From: Variovorax sp. RA8
GTDB lineage: Bacteria; Pseudomonadota; Gammaproteobacteria; Burkholderiales; Burkholderiaceae_C
DNA length: 64,000 bases
Assembly: GCF_901827175.1 (NCBI RefSeq)
Contig: NZ_LR594662.1
Span: 5,704,001-5,768,000, forward strand
Direction of reading: 5' to 3'
The notes under the pieces: generated by a model
Seen by the model: only the letters and a program-made list of their open reading frames with translations
Told to the model about the DNA's origin: nothing
The model's database searches: none
Program-made: the position numbers and the translations under genes
In this document: one piece after another, positions 42,734 to 61,890 of the stretch
Numbering within the stretch: position 1 is the first letter of the stretch
How the letters are laid out: the number at the start of each line of letters is the position of its first letter

Positions 42734-45061
42734 TCAAGCGACGGGCGACGTCGAATCCTTGGCGTGAGCGAGCGCTCCCTGCGCCTCACCAGCCAAAACG
42801 AATGATAACGAGACTTGCGCACCAGCCACAGCCCCGTCAACGATGCGGTTGGAAAGTTCGATGCGCGCGCCGTGCTCGTCGGCAATCTTCTTGACCACGG
42901 CAAGCCCGAGGCCGGTGCCCTTCGTCTTGGTCGTGACGTAGGGCTCGAAGGCGCGCTTGAGGATGTTCTCGGCGAAGCCAGGCCCGCTGTCTTGCACCGT
43001 GAGGCGCACGCGCTGGCCCGAGTCGGCCAGCCGCGTACGGATGACGACCTCGCCGGGGCGCCCGGTCCCGTGGGCCGCGGCCTCCGCGGCGTCCTGCGCG
43101 TTTTGCAACAGGTTGTGAATGACCTGCCGGATCTGCTGCGCATCGGCGCGGATCGGCGGACAGCGCTCGTCGAGCTCGCAGCGCAGCGCGATGGGTGCGT
43201 TCTCGGCAGCATAGAGCTGGAGTACGTCGGAGACCAGCGCGTTGAGGTCGACCGCCTTCAGGTCCGCCGCCGGCAGCCGCGCATAGTCGCGGAACTCGTT
43301 GACCAGCCGCTTCATCGCGTCGACCTGGTCGACGATGGTCCGGACCGACTTGACCAGTATCGCCTCCTCGGCCGGCGCGACCTTGCCGCTGAGCTTCATC
43401 TCGAGGCGCTCGGCCGACAGTTGGATCGGCGTGAGCGGGTTCTTGATCTCGTGCGCCAGGCGACGCGCCACCTCGCCCCAGGCCTGGGCCCGCTGGGCCG
43501 ACACGATCTCGGAGATGTCGTCGAACACCAGCAGCCGCGCCTCGCCCGGCAGTTGCGCGCCGCGCGCAACGATGTTGACCGCGTCTTGCGACAGGCCCTC
43601 CCCGCTGGTGTGCAGCTCGAAGGCATGCTGCCAGTGATCGAGGCCGTGCTGCAGGCGCTCGACCTCGAAATCGTCGAACTGCTGTTGCACGGCCTGCCCG
43701 AATTCGGCCAGGCCGGGCACATCGACCAGCCGCTGACCTTCGTAGGCCGCGAGCGGCGCGCGCAGCACGCGCGTGGCGCCCGGATTGGTGGACAGCACGA
43801 CGCCATTCTTGTCCAGCACCATCACGCCGGAGGTCAGGTTGTCGAGGATGGTCTGCAGGTTGGCACGCGCCGCATCGAGCTCGCCCAGGGTCTTCTCGAC
43901 CGCCGCGCGCGCGTCGGCCAGCTGCTGGGTCATGACCGCGAAGGAGCGCGTGAGCCCGCCGAGCTCGTCCCGGCCCTGGACCACGGCGGTGGGCCGAAGG
44001 TCGCCGCCGGCCACCTGCCGCACGCCGTCGGCCAGCACGAGCAGCGGCCGCGCGAGCTGGGTACCGAACAGCACCGCGAGCAGCACCGCACCGAACACGG
44101 CGAGGAAAAGCGTCAGGGTCAGGGTGCCGATGTACATGCGGCGCAAACCTTCGCGCGCCAGCGCCCGCTCCTGGTACTCGCGATTCGCCTCCTGCACAGC
44201 GAGCGCATTGGCCACCACCGCGGGCGGCAGCGGCTGGACGACCTGCAGGAAGCGTGGCTCGGTGCTGAAGTCGAAGCCGGGGCGCTGCACCAGCGCGAGC
44301 GCCCGCACGCTGGCCGGCGGCGGCTGCGTCACGCCGGGGCCGGGGCTCTCGTCCAGCCCTTCGATGTGAGCGATGGCGCGATCGGCACGCACCTGGCGCA
44401 ACTGCTGCGGCGAGGGCCGCTCGGGGTTGAGCTGGAAGCGCGAGGTGCCCGCCCCGGCGATCAGTTGCCCGGAGGCGGTCCACAGCACCACGTCGGTAGC
44501 ACCCAGCTGATCGCGAATGCGCTCGAGCACCAGCCCGGCGCTGGTGTCAGGCACGTCGGCAAGCTGGCTGCTGGCGCCGCGCACCTTGCTCACGAGGTCG
44601 TCGGACAGCGAGTCCAGGGTGGCGCGTCCCAGGTTCAGGCCGGCGTCCAGCGCACCCTCGACCTTGACGTCGAACCAGCTCTCGATCGAGCGCGCCACGA
44701 ACTGGTAGGAGACCACGTATACGAGCACCCCGGGCACCACGCCCACCAGCGCGAAGATGGCGGCCAGCTTGATCAGCAGGCGGCTGCCGAACTTGCCTTG
44801 GCGCAACCGCCGCAGCAGGCGGAAGGCAACCCAGCCGATGACCAGCACGAGCACCGTCGCCACGACCACGTTGATGCCGAACAGACGCGCGTAGTTGCGC
44901 TCGTAGAGTTCCCGATTGTTGGTGGACTGCGCCAACAGGAACATCAATACCAGCCCGACCGCCGTGACCAGGAAAGCGCTGACGCCGATGGCCCAGCGTA
45001 TGGCGCGGGCGCGGCTTGCTGCCGACGATCTGCCGACGCCTGCCCGAGAGTCCTTGCTCAC
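42734..45061 (-). CDS. NtrY-like sensor histidine kinase
   Basis: 775 residues from GTG 45061 (GTGA overlap with DUF4390). Membrane helices ~22-44, ~62-83 and ~96-119, a sensory segment to ~310, another helix ~311-332, HAMP (~335-390), PAS (~400-520), H-box with H537 (LAHEIKNPLTP), and the ATPase with GPGFAENI and KGTGLGLAVVKKIAD. It phosphorylates the short NtrX-like regulator. NtrYX homologues respond to nitrogen or redox state, but the signal here is unknown. Confidence 0.92.
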   Translation of the reverse strand: MSKDSRAGVGRSSAASRARAIRWAIGVSAFLVTAVGLVLMFLLAQSTNNRELYERNYARLFGINVVVATVLVLVIGWVAFRLLRRLRQGKFGSRLLIKLAAIFALVGVVPGVLVYVVSYQFVARSIESWFDVKVEGALDAGLNLGRATLDSLSDDLVSKVRGASSQLADVPDTSAGLVLERIRDQLGATDVVLWTASGQLIAGAGTSRFQLNPERPSPQQLRQVRADRAIAHIEGLDESPGPGVTQPPPASVRALALVQRPGFDFSTEPRFLQVVQPLPPAVVANALAVQEANREYQERALAREGLRRMYIGTLTLTLFLAVFGAVLLAVLFGTQLARPLLVLADGVRQVAGGDLRPTAVVQGRDELGGLTRSFAVMTQQLADARAAVEKTLGELDAARANLQTILDNLTSGVMVLDKNGVVLSTNPGATRVLRAPLAAYEGQRLVDVPGLAEFGQAVQQQFDDFEVERLQHGLDHWQHAFELHTSGEGLSQDAVNIVARGAQLPGEARLLVFDDISEIVSAQRAQAWGEVARRLAHEIKNPLTPIQLSAERLEMKLSGKVAPAEEAILVKSVRTIVDQVDAMKRLVNEFRDYARLPAADLKAVDLNALVSDVLQLYAAENAPIALRCELDERCPPIRADAQQIRQVIHNLLQNAQDAAEAAAHGTGRPGEVVIRTRLADSGQRVRLTVQDSGPGFAENILKRAFEPYVTTKTKGTGLGLAVVKKIADEHGARIELSNRIVDGAVAGAQVSLSFVLAGEAQGALAHAKDSTSPVA

Positions 45062-45660
45062 TTCGCCTTCTCCAGCGACAAGCGTGCGCTGCGCTCGACA
45101 GAGATGTTCCAGTCGGCTTGGCCGACCACGCCGATCTGGAAGGGCCGCGGCAGTTGCGAGGTGTCCAGGCGGAAGCGGAAAGTCACCGGGTGGGCGCCCT
45201 CGTCGCCGATTTCGGAGATGTCGCCCAGCCGCAACCGGGCCACGCGCCGCACGCCGTCGAGCGCTTCCGACAGGGTATCGAAGTTCTGGTTCAGCGACAC
45301 GCCGAAGCCCGAATTGGTGATCGGAACCGGCGAGACGTTGAGCCGCCAGCGCCGGGTGAGCGGCTGGTAGGCGAGCCGCATGTGGCGCGCCGCCTGGGCC
45401 ACTTTCTGATCGGTCCAGTACCAGCGCTCGCGATAGAGCTCGGCCTCGGCGACGAAATAGATCGCGATGCCCTTCTCGAGCACCTCCTCGACCAGGTTGG
45501 GCAGTTCGAACTGCACCTGGGCGTTGAGGTAGACGCCATCGTCTGCCTGTTCGAGCTTCAGCTGACTCACGGTGGCACTCTTTCCGGACTGGGCTGGCGC
45601 GGGCACCGACCAGCAGGCCAGGAAGCAGGCCAGCGCGAGCAGGGTCGCCAGCCATCCCAT
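45058..45660 (-). CDS. DUF4390 domain protein
   Basis: 200 residues from ATG 45660. A signal peptide of ~24 residues (ending APAQ) precedes the DUF4390 domain: LKLEQADDGVYLNAQVQFEL, GIAIYFVAEAELYRERWYW and SRLR-type C-terminal strands. DUF4390 proteins are found in Betaproteobacteria between rsmB and ntrY, exactly as here. Exported or periplasmic; role unknown, perhaps related to the NtrY sensor with which it is translationally coupled. Confidence 0.9.
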   Translation of the reverse strand: MGWLATLLALACFLACWSVPAPAQSGKSATVSQLKLEQADDGVYLNAQVQFELPNLVEEVLEKGIAIYFVAEAELYRERWYWTDQKVAQAARHMRLAYQPLTRRWRLNVSPVPITNSGFGVSLNQNFDTLSEALDGVRRVARLRLGDISEIGDEGAHPVTFRFRLDTSQLPRPFQIGVVGQADWNISVERSARLSLEKAK

Positions 45661-45670
45661 GCCCCAGCGT

Positions 45671-47113
45671 TCAGCGGGGCGCCTGTTTCTCAAGCAAAGC
45701 GTAGAAGAAGCCGTCGTGATCACCCAAGGCATTGTCCGGGACGCCACGGGCAATCTCCCCGCTTTGCGGCAGCAAATGCCCTGGCGAGGGCAGCAAACGG
45801 GCGTCGGTGTTGTGCGCAAGGAACGCATCGATCTGGTGCACGCCCTCCTCCTTGAAGACCGAACAGGTGCAGTAGAGCAGGCGTCCGCCCTCCCGCACCA
45901 GGGGCCAGAGGGCCGCCAGCAGCATGGCCTGCAGCAGCGCCAGCCGCTCGGTGTCGCTCTCGCGGCGCAGCCAGCGCACATCGGGGTGCCGGCGCACGAT
46001 GCCGGAGGCGGTGCAGGGTGCGTCGAGCAGGATGGCATCGAAGGCCTGGCCGTCCCACCAGTCCTTCGGCCGGCCGGCATCGGCCACGACGACCTTGGCG
46101 CTCAAGCCGAGCCGGGCGAGGGTCTCGTCGATGCGTCGGCTGCGCACGGCATCGACCTCCAGCGCGGTGAGTTCGATGGCGTCGGGCCCGGCCAGTTCGA
46201 GCAGGTGGGCGGTCTTGCCGCCGGGCGCCGCACAGGCGTCGAGCACTCGCAGGGGTCCGGCCCCCTGGGCGGCGCCGAGCAGGCCCTCGAGCAGCAGCGG
46301 CGCGGCGAGTTGGGCGGCGGCGTCCTGCACCGAGCAATACCCCTCGGCGAAGCCCGGCAGCTCCTGCACCGGCCGGGCGCGCAGCAGCTGCAGTCCGGCG
46401 GCGCCCACCGGGACTGCCTGCAGGCCGGCGACCGCCAGTGCCGCCTGATACGAGGGTCGGTCTCCCTGGCGGGTATTGACCCGCAGCGTCAACGGCGCCT
46501 GCGTGTTGTCCGCGGCCAGAATGCGCTGCCAGTCGCGCGGGTGGTCGCGCCGGAGCCGCTCGATCCACCAGCGCGGATGGTTCCACTGCGCGACGGGCTC
46601 GCGGTCGGTGGCGGCCACCAGCTCCTCCCGTTCCCGCAGGAAGCGGCGCAGGCAAGCGTTGACGAAGCTGGCCTGTGCACGCGTCCCGGGATTGCGCTTG
46701 GCGGCCTCGACCGTCTGGTCGACCAGGGTGAAAGGCTCGTAGGGCGCCTGCGCGGCATCCCAGGCCAGGGCAAGGGCGGTGCAAAGCAAGGCATCGGCAG
46801 CCGGCGGCGGCGTGCGCTTGGCCAGTTGCCGGCGCAGGGCTTCGGCCCGCCCGAGCCAGCGCAGCACCTGGAAGCCCAGGGCCTGCACCCCCGGCCGCAG
46901 GGCCGGCGGGACGGCTTCGAAGGCCACGGTGCCGGAAACGCCGCCGCGGATCGCGGCGAGCGCGACAGCGGTGAGCTGCAGCTGGCGCCAGAGGGGGGGC
47001 GCGAAGGGCTGCGCCGTGTGAAGAGGATCTGAAGAGTCTGACAACTTGAAATCAATGATGGACGAAGGCGATGTCAGCGCAAAGGCGCTGCCGGTCGCAG
47101 CTGCATGATCCAC
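45671..47113 (-). CDS. rsmB: 16S rRNA (cytosine-967-C5)-methyltransferase
   Basis: 480 residues from GTG 47113; a TTG at 47044 (LSDSSDP) is a plausible later start. N-terminal NusB-like RNA-binding domain, then the methyltransferase: VLDACAAPGGKTAHLLEL (AdoMet), LLDAPCTASGIVRRHPD with the first cysteine, and LLYCTCSVFKEE with the catalytic cysteine. Methylates C967 of 16S rRNA. With the GTG start it overlaps the LemA-like gene by 40 bp. Confidence 0.93.
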   Translation of the reverse strand: MDHAAATGSAFALTSPSSIIDFKLSDSSDPLHTAQPFAPPLWRQLQLTAVALAAIRGGVSGTVAFEAVPPALRPGVQALGFQVLRWLGRAEALRRQLAKRTPPPAADALLCTALALAWDAAQAPYEPFTLVDQTVEAAKRNPGTRAQASFVNACLRRFLREREELVAATDREPVAQWNHPRWWIERLRRDHPRDWQRILAADNTQAPLTLRVNTRQGDRPSYQAALAVAGLQAVPVGAAGLQLLRARPVQELPGFAEGYCSVQDAAAQLAAPLLLEGLLGAAQGAGPLRVLDACAAPGGKTAHLLELAGPDAIELTALEVDAVRSRRIDETLARLGLSAKVVVADAGRPKDWWDGQAFDAILLDAPCTASGIVRRHPDVRWLRRESDTERLALLQAMLLAALWPLVREGGRLLYCTCSVFKEEGVHQIDAFLAHNTDARLLPSPGHLLPQSGEIARGVPDNALGDHDGFFYALLEKQAPR

Positions 47114-47667
47114 GCCACCAGCAGCGCCGGGAACTGGCCGATGGCCGCGTTGTACTGTTCCACCGCCTGGTTGAACTGGTTGCGCGCGATCTCGGCGGCG
47201 GCCGAGGGCTCGGGCCAGGCCATGGGCGCGGGAGCGCCCTCGTCCCGGCCATTGAGCGGGGCGGGCCGCGACAGGGTCCCGTCGGCCTCGAAGCTGACCA
47301 CCGCGTCGGGATGCAGCCGCTGCCAGGTGCTCAGCATCACGTGCAACGCGGTCGCCAGGGCCCCGATGCGAGCAGGGTCCAGCGGTTTGAGGCGCGTGGC
47401 GGCCAGCAGCGTGACGAGCTGGCCGGCGGACGCCTTCAGCCCGGTGTCCTCACGTTGCATACCGGACGAGCCCTGCGGCGGCGCGAGCTCCTCGGCAAGG
47501 CGCGCCTGGACGAAATCGAGCTGGCGCACCAGCGCCACGTCGAGCGTCGCATAGGCCTGCAGCGCCCCTGAACGGAGTCGCACGATGCGGTTGTAGGCGC
47601 CGATGAACCAAAACAGCGCCACCGCGCCGAGGATCCACCACGGGAGCGAATCGGGCATGCCGCTCAC
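47074..47667 (-). CDS. LemA-like membrane-anchored protein
   Basis: 197 residues from GTG 47667 with GGAGGG upstream; an ATG four codons later is possible. One N-terminal membrane helix (LPWWILGAVALFWFIGAYN) is followed by a helical body (NRIVRLRSGALQAYATLDVA ... ARNQFNQAVEQYNAAIGQFP) typical of LemA-type coiled proteins. Function unknown. It lies between rpoC and rsmB and is separated from rpoC by a terminator. Confidence 0.75.
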   Translation of the reverse strand: MSGMPDSLPWWILGAVALFWFIGAYNRIVRLRSGALQAYATLDVALVRQLDFVQARLAEELAPPQGSSGMQREDTGLKASAGQLVTLLAATRLKPLDPARIGALATALHVMLSTWQRLHPDAVVSFEADGTLSRPAPLNGRDEGAPAPMAWPEPSAAAEIARNQFNQAVEQYNAAIGQFPALLVAWIMQLRPAAPLR

Positions 47668-47682
47668 GCAACCCTCCGCCAG

Positions 47683-47716
47683 AAAAAAGCCCCCGATCCG
47701 CGGGCGGAAGGGGGGC
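47683..47716 (-). terminator. Rho-independent terminator of the rpoBC operon
   Basis: On the minus strand GGGGGC (47716-47711) pairs with GCCCCC (47694-47689) around a GC-rich loop, followed by TTTTTT (47688-47683). It lies 35 bp after the rpoC stop and also just upstream of the LemA-like start. Confidence 0.85.
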
Positions 47717-47750
47717 GTGGGAGACCGGTCATGCCGGCGATGCTAACCAG

Positions 47751-51986
<4,236 letters not shown>

Positions 51987-52005
51987 GTGACTCTGTCCTC
52001 TTCTG

Positions 52006-56130
<4,125 letters not shown>

Positions 56131-56335
56131 GAGAGCTCCGGAGCTTGAGATCTTCAGCGACTTGTCAGCAGCGCTTTCGCGCCACTGCTTGGCGGCTGGC
56201 CACTACCAGCCGTTGGCGGACAGTGATGCGTTGCACATCACCCGAACCAAGGGGTCTTCTGCAGTCGGGGTCAGAAGACACTCAAAAACCGTCTTGGGCT
56301 TGGCAGGCTTTTGGGTGCGCTCTGAAAGCGGCAAA

Positions 56336-56365
56336 GGCTGGAGGGCCTTTCGGCGCACTCCAGCC
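56336..56365 (-). terminator. Stem-loop between rplL and rpoB (attenuator-like)
   Basis: GGCTGGAG (56365-56358 on the minus strand) pairs with CTCCAGCC (56343-56336), with inner GCC-GAAA-GGC pairing. It is followed by TTTGCC only, so a partial terminator is likely. It lies 16 bp after the rplL stop, as expected for the known drop in transcription between ribosomal protein and polymerase genes. Confidence 0.7.
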
Positions 56366-56381
56366 CTGCGTTGGAACCGAA

Positions 56382-56759
56382 TTACTTCAATTCCGCCTTG
56401 GCGCCGGCGTCTTCCAGCTTCTTCTTCATCGCTTCGGCGTCGGCCTTGGCCACGCCTTCCTTCACGGCCTTGGGAGCGGCTTCCACCAGGTCCTTGGCTT
56501 CCTTCAGGCCCAGGCCGGTGATTTCGCGCACGGCCTTGATCGCGGCAACCTTGTTCGCGCCGGCTTCCATCAGCATGACGTTGAACTCGGTCTTTTCCTC
56601 GACGGCAGCGGCGGCGGCACCGCCACCACCGGCGGCCGGGGCGGCCATGGCTGCGGCGCTCACGCCAAACTTCTCTTCGATGGCTTTCACCAGGTCGTTG
56701 AGCTCCAGGACCGTCATGCTGTCGAGCGCGGTCAGAAATGCGTCTTTATCGAATGCCAT
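56382..56759 (-). CDS. rplL: Ribosomal protein bL12 (L7/L12)
   Basis: 125 residues. [20 protein letters not shown] at the N-terminal dimer domain, an alanine-rich hinge ([20 protein letters not shown]) and the conserved C-terminal [20 protein letters not shown] and [15 protein letters not shown]. Forms the stalk with L10. Co-transcribed with rplJ 42 bp upstream. Confidence 0.98.
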   Translation of the reverse strand: MAFDKDAFLTALDSMTVLELNDLVKAIEEKFGVSAAAMAAPAAGGGGAAAAAVEEKTEFNVMLMEAGANKVAAIKAVREITGLGLKEAKDLVEAAPKAVKEGVAKADAEAMKKKLEDAGAKAELK

Positions 56760-56801
56760 TTGGGTTTCCTAACAATTGGGTTGAAATTTGCAAAAACAAG
56801 C

Positions 56802-57332
56802 TCAGGCGGCTTGGGCTTCGACCGCAGCCTCGGCCGGGGCTTCGCCGCCACCACGCTTCTCGGCGAGCGCGGCCAGGACACGTGCCGTGCGCGAGATCGG
56901 GGACTGCATCAAGCCCAGCAGTTGCGCCAACAGCACTTCCTTGGAAGGGATGTTGGCCAGTTGCTTCACGCCTTCGACGTCCAGGGCCTTGCCACCGAAG
57001 GCACCGCCGCGAATGACCAGCTTGTCGTTGGTCTTCGCGAAATCGGCCACCACCTTCGCGGCGGCCACGGCATCCTCGGAGAAGCCATAGATCAGCGGGC
57101 CGGTCATCTGGTCACCGACGACTTCGAATGCGCTACCAGCGACAGCACGGCGTGCCAGGGTGTTCTTGAGAACACTCAGGGTCACACCCTTGCTGCGCGC
57201 ATCGTTGCGCAGACGGGTCATGTCAGCGACCGTGATGCCACGGTATTCCGCCATCACGAGCGTTTGAGCTTTTGCGGCGAGGCTGGTCACATCACTGATG
57301 ACCGCTTCTTTCTCACTGCGATTCAGACTCAA
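56802..57332 (-). CDS. rplJ: Ribosomal protein uL10
   Basis: 176 residues from TTG 57332 ([20 protein letters not shown]), with AAGGAG six bases upstream. [20 protein letters not shown] and KNTLARRAV are the L10 rRNA-binding segments, and the C-terminal helix binds L12 dimers. A TTG start in rplJ fits translational self-control through the leader. Confidence 0.97.
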   Translation of the reverse strand: MSLNRSEKEAVISDVTSLAAKAQTLVMAEYRGITVADMTRLRNDARSKGVTLSVLKNTLARRAVAGSAFEVVGDQMTGPLIYGFSEDAVAAAKVVADFAKTNDKLVIRGGAFGGKALDVEGVKQLANIPSKEVLLAQLLGLMQSPISRTARVLAALAEKRGGGEAPAEAAVEAQAA

Positions 57333-57623
57333 GGTCTACTCCTTTTCAATGCATCCTTCGGCGTACAGCCTCGGGACGCGCTTCATGCAGCGACCAACTG
57401 TTTCGGAAACGGATTCCTTGCAGCGGGATCGCCATCTGCGCTGGTTGCCTCACGAAGGTCGAGGCGATTAAGTGCAGGCCCTCCTGCATGCCAGCGGTCT
57501 CGGATGGCCCGGGACAGCGCTTGCACGCCGTCCCGACCCACCACACCGCCCCGCCGCCCTTCGACAGGCAACGGGGCCGATCTCATCGGGGCCCTGCCGG
57601 AGCAAGACCCGCTTTCATGCGCC
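57333..57623 (-). ncRNA. L10 leader (autoregulatory mRNA region)
   Basis: 291-bp non-coding stretch between rplA and rplJ. The position and length match the L10-leader RNA that binds L10-L12 and represses rplJ translation. A bulged hairpin (57573-57594, CCGAT-CTC-ATCGG core) lies just after rplA. I did not model the kink-turn. It may also contain the rplJ promoter. Confidence 0.6.
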
Positions 57624-58325
57624 TCAGCCCTGGGCCGAGATGGTCTGCGTGTCCACGCGGACACCCACACCCATCGTCGAGGACACGGCCACCTTGCGCA
57701 GGTAGATGCCCTTGCTTGAAGCCGGCTTGGCCTTGACCAGCGCCTCGATCAGCGCGGCCAAGTTGCCCTGCAGCTTGTCGGTGTCGAACGAACGGCGGCC
57801 GATCGTGCCGTGGATGATCCCGGCCTTGTCGACGCGGAACTGCACTTGGCCGGCCTTGGCGTTCTTGACGGCGGTAGCGACGTCGGGCGTCACGGTGCCG
57901 ACCTTGGGATTCGGCATCAAGCCGCGCGGGCCGAGGATCTGGCCCAGCGCACCGACCACGCGCATCGCGTCCGGCGCGGCGATCACCACGTCGAAGGGCA
58001 TGTCACCGGCCTTCACCTGGGCAGCCAGGTCGTCCATGCCGACGATGTCGGCGCCGGCGGCTTTGGCTTCTTCGGCCTTGGCACCCTGGGCGAACACGGC
58101 CACGCGCTTGGTCTTGCCGGTGCCGTTGGGCATCACGACCGCGCCGCGCACCACCTGGTCGGACTTCTTGGCGTCGATGCCAAGCTGCACGGCCACGTCG
58201 ATCGACTCATCGAACTTCGCGGTGGCGGCTTCCTTGACGATACCGATCGCGTCGACGAGCGGGTACAGCTTGTTGCTGTCGACCTTGCCTGCCAGCGCCT
58301 TCTGCTTCTTGGTGATCTTGGCCAT
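57624..58325 (-). CDS. rplA: Ribosomal protein uL1
   Basis: 233 residues. [20 protein letters not shown], the middle [20 protein letters not shown] and [20 protein letters not shown], and [20 protein letters not shown] are typical. Binds the L1 stalk of 23S rRNA and its own mRNA. Adjacent to rplK with no gap. Confidence 0.98.
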   Translation of the reverse strand: MAKITKKQKALAGKVDSNKLYPLVDAIGIVKEAATAKFDESIDVAVQLGIDAKKSDQVVRGAVVMPNGTGKTKRVAVFAQGAKAEEAKAAGADIVGMDDLAAQVKAGDMPFDVVIAAPDAMRVVGALGQILGPRGLMPNPKVGTVTPDVATAVKNAKAGQVQFRVDKAGIIHGTIGRRSFDTDKLQGNLAALIEALVKAKPASSKGIYLRKVAVSSTMGVGVRVDTQTISAQG

Positions 58326-58757
58326 TTACACGCCCTCCACATTCACGCCCATCGAACGGGCCGAGCCGGCGATGGTGCGGACCGCGGCGTCCAGGTCGGC
58401 AGCGGTCAGGTCCTTCATCTTGGTCTTGGCGATCTCTTCGAGCTGGGCGCGCGTGATCTTGCCGACCTTGTCGGTGTGCGGACGCGCGGAACCCTTCTCG
58501 AGCTTGATGGCCTTCTTGATCAGCGTGATCGCCGGCGGCGTTTTGATGATGAAGGTGAAGCTCTTGTCGGCGAATGCGGTGATGACCACCGGCAGCGGCA
58601 GGCCGGGCTCGACGCCCTGGGTCTGCGCATTGAACGCCTTGCAGAATTCCATGATGTTCAAACCGCGCTGGCCCAGTGCGGGGCCGATCGGCGGCGACGG
58701 ATTGGCTTTACCAGCTGGTACTTGCAGCTTGATGAAGCCGACGATTTTCTTCGCCAT
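58326..58757 (-). CDS. rplK: Ribosomal protein uL11
   Basis: 143 residues. [20 protein letters not shown], then [20 protein letters not shown] and [11 protein letters not shown]. Forms the GTPase-associated centre. Its mRNA leader is the site of L1 control in related bacteria. 116 bp separate it from nusG. Confidence 0.98.
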   Translation of the reverse strand: MAKKIVGFIKLQVPAGKANPSPPIGPALGQRGLNIMEFCKAFNAQTQGVEPGLPLPVVITAFADKSFTFIIKTPPAITLIKKAIKLEKGSARPHTDKVGKITRAQLEEIAKTKMKDLTAADLDAAVRTIAGSARSMGVNVEGV

Positions 58758-58873
58758 GCTTTACTCCTTGCGGGTCATAGCGCCTTGGCCTTCTCGGCCG
58801 CAGCTCCCCGGGGTTGACGACTCTTCGATCAAAACCACGCGCCGAGTCGGACAACGCGCAGCCGGAAACTGCT

Positions 58874-59470
58874 TCAGGTTTTCTCGACTTGCGAGAACTC
58901 CAGCTCGACGGGTGTCGCGCGGCCGAAGATCATGACCGACACGCGCACCTTGCTCTTCTCGTAGTTGACTTCCTCGACCGTGCCGTTGAAGTCGGTGAAT
59001 GGGCCTTCCTTGACGCGCACGAATTCGCCTACGATGAACTCGACCTTGTGGCGCGGCTTCTCGGTGCCCTGCTGCATCTGGGAGACGATGTCCTCGACTT
59101 CCTTTTGCGAAATGGGGGCAGGCCGGTTCTTCGCACCTCCGACGAAACCCGTCACCTTGTTGGTGTGCTTCACCAGATGCCAGCTCTCGTCGTCCATGAT
59201 CATCTCGACCAGGACGTAGCCCGGGAAGAAGCGTCGCTCGGTGGTGCGCTTCTGGCCGTTCTTGATCTCGACCACTTCCTCGGTCGGAACCAGGATGCGG
59301 CCGAACTTGTCTTGCATGCCGGCGCGGTTGATGCGCTCGGTGATGTTGCGTTCCACGGCCTTTTCCATGCCCGAGTACGCGTGGACCACATACCAGCGCA
59401 GGTCGGGGTTGGCGGGCGGCGCCAGCACGGGCGTATGTTCCGGCGTTGTGTCGACAGCGTCGTCAGTCAT
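58874..59470 (-). CDS. nusG: Transcription termination/antitermination factor NusG
   Basis: 198 residues from ATG 59470; ATG 59473, which overlaps the secE stop as ATGA, would add one methionine. NGN domain ([31 protein letters not shown]) and KOW domain ([19 protein letters not shown]). Links RNA polymerase to Rho or ribosomes. Translationally coupled to secE. Confidence 0.97.
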   Translation of the reverse strand: MTDDAVDTTPEHTPVLAPPANPDLRWYVVHAYSGMEKAVERNITERINRAGMQDKFGRILVPTEEVVEIKNGQKRTTERRFFPGYVLVEMIMDDESWHLVKHTNKVTGFVGGAKNRPAPISQKEVEDIVSQMQQGTEKPRHKVEFIVGEFVRVKEGPFTDFNGTVEEVNYEKSKVRVSVMIFGRATPVELEFSQVEKT

Positions 59471-59853
59471 CATTTTCTCCAGCCCAGGATGAGGTCGAAA
59501 AACACCCATTCGAGCGTCTTGTCCGTGAGCCAGAGGAAGACGGACATCACCACGACAAAGGCGAACACATAGGCCGTCATCTGGATCGTTTCCTTGCGGG
59601 TCGGCCACACGACCTTCTTGACCTCGCGCCACGAATCACGGCCGAAGGCCCACAGTTGGCGACCATTCTCCGAGCTCGCGAACGCACCCACGGCGGCCGC
59701 CAAGCCCACCAGCAGGACAGCCCACTGCACGAGCGCGCCCTGGCGCGACAGCAGGTAGAACGCCACGATGGCGCCCACCGCGAGCAAGACAGCCACGGCC
59801 AGCTTGGCCTTGTCTGCGCCGGTGCTCACGGTTTCGATTTGAGAAGTAGCCAT
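59470..59853 (-). CDS. secE: Preprotein translocase subunit SecE
   Basis: 127 residues with three membrane helices (~18-34, ~42-60, ~92-110) and the conserved cytoplasmic [20 protein letters not shown]. Essential part of the SecYEG channel. The three-helix form is that of E. coli and Burkholderiales. Confidence 0.97.
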   Translation of the reverse strand: MATSQIETVSTGADKAKLAVAVLLAVGAIVAFYLLSRQGALVQWAVLLVGLAAAVGAFASSENGRQLWAFGRDSWREVKKVVWPTRKETIQMTAYVFAFVVVMSVFLWLTDKTLEWVFFDLILGWRK

Positions 59854-59916
59854 CTTTGGGCTTTGTTCCTGCGGCCTTACAGCCTCTTCAATTCATGGCG
59901 CCATTCCAGACGCCGA

Positions 59917-59939
59917 AGCCCGTCAGGTCATGACGGGCT
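59917..59939 (-). other. Stem-loop between tRNA-Trp and secE
   Basis: AGCCCGTC (59917-59924) pairs with GACGGGCT (59932-59939), 7-base loop. A second GC-rich hairpin lies about 59957-59977. No strong T-run on the minus strand, so they may be processing signals between the tRNA and secE. Confidence 0.5.
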
Positions 59940-59997
59940 CTTTGGGTTTCCTCAGCCCGCCGGTTTCGCGCCGGGCTTTCTCAACGCCACCTTCGAG

Positions 59998-60073
59998 TGG
60001 CAGGGGCAGTAGGAATCGAACCTACAACCTTCGGTTTTGGAGACCGACGCTCTGCCAATTGAGCTATACCCCT
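59998..60073 (-). tRNA. tRNA-Trp (CCA)
   Basis: 76 nt with encoded CCA. Acceptor AGGGGTA, D-arm AGCTCAATTGGCAGAGC, anticodon loop with CCA (GTCTCCAAAAC), T-arm GTAGGTTCGATTCCTAC. Lies between tuf and secE, a normal position in Betaproteobacteria. Confidence 0.97.
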
Positions 60074-60085
60074 CCGCGAAATCGC

Positions 60086-61279
<1,194 letters not shown>

Positions 61280-61353
61280 TTTCTCGACTCCGAAAAATAA
61301 CTAGATCAACACACTGACATGGGGTTGCGACCACCCGGCCACAACCCCAAGAC

Positions 61354-61428
<75 letters not shown>

Positions 61429-61471
61429 GAAATACTTCTAAAACCTGCGCTTCGCGTCGATCGGAGATTGC

Positions 61472-61545
61472 TGGAGCGGGAGACGGGAATCGAACCCGCG
61501 TCATTAGCTTGGAAGGCTAGGGTTCTACCATTGAACTACTCCCGC
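61472..61545 (-). tRNA. tRNA-Gly (TCC)
   Basis: 74 nt with CCA. Acceptor GCGGGAG, D-arm AGTTCAATGGTAGAAC, anticodon TCC in CCTTCCAAG, T-arm CGCGGGTTCGATTCCCG. Confidence 0.97.
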
Positions 61546-61665
61546 ATCGCGGTGCAACCCCTAGAGCCAGGGCCGCACCGTAGCACGGTCCGGGTTCTGC
61601 GCTTTCGCCTTCCAGCTTTGCACCGATACCCGTCATTCAAACGCTCTGCAAAATCCGTTCTTCGC

Positions 61666-61751
61666 TGGTGGAGAGGGCTGGATTCGAACCAGCGTACTCG
61701 TAAGAGGGCAGATTTACAGTCTGCTGCCATTAACCACTCGGCCACCTCTCC
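61666..61751 (-). tRNA. tRNA-Tyr (GTA)
   Basis: 86 nt with CCA and a long variable arm (class II). Acceptor GGAGAGG, anticodon GTA in ACTGTAAAT, variable arm CCCTCTTACGAGTACG, T-arm CTGGTTCGAATCCAG. Confidence 0.97.
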
Positions 61752-61890
61752 GGCGAACCTCGAAATATAGCACGGTTGACAGGGCAGGTCGATGACAGGG
61801 CTTGGCTGCGATCACGGCGGCGCAGTTGCCCGCCGCCGAAATGCCGTCGGCATTCGCTGCACCGCGGACCCTCGATTTCACCCGGATCAA

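Noticed and set aside
42815..45370. An 851-codon plus-strand open frame opposite the sensor kinase
   Set aside because: Shadow of the NtrY-like gene; no ribosome-binding site or motif.
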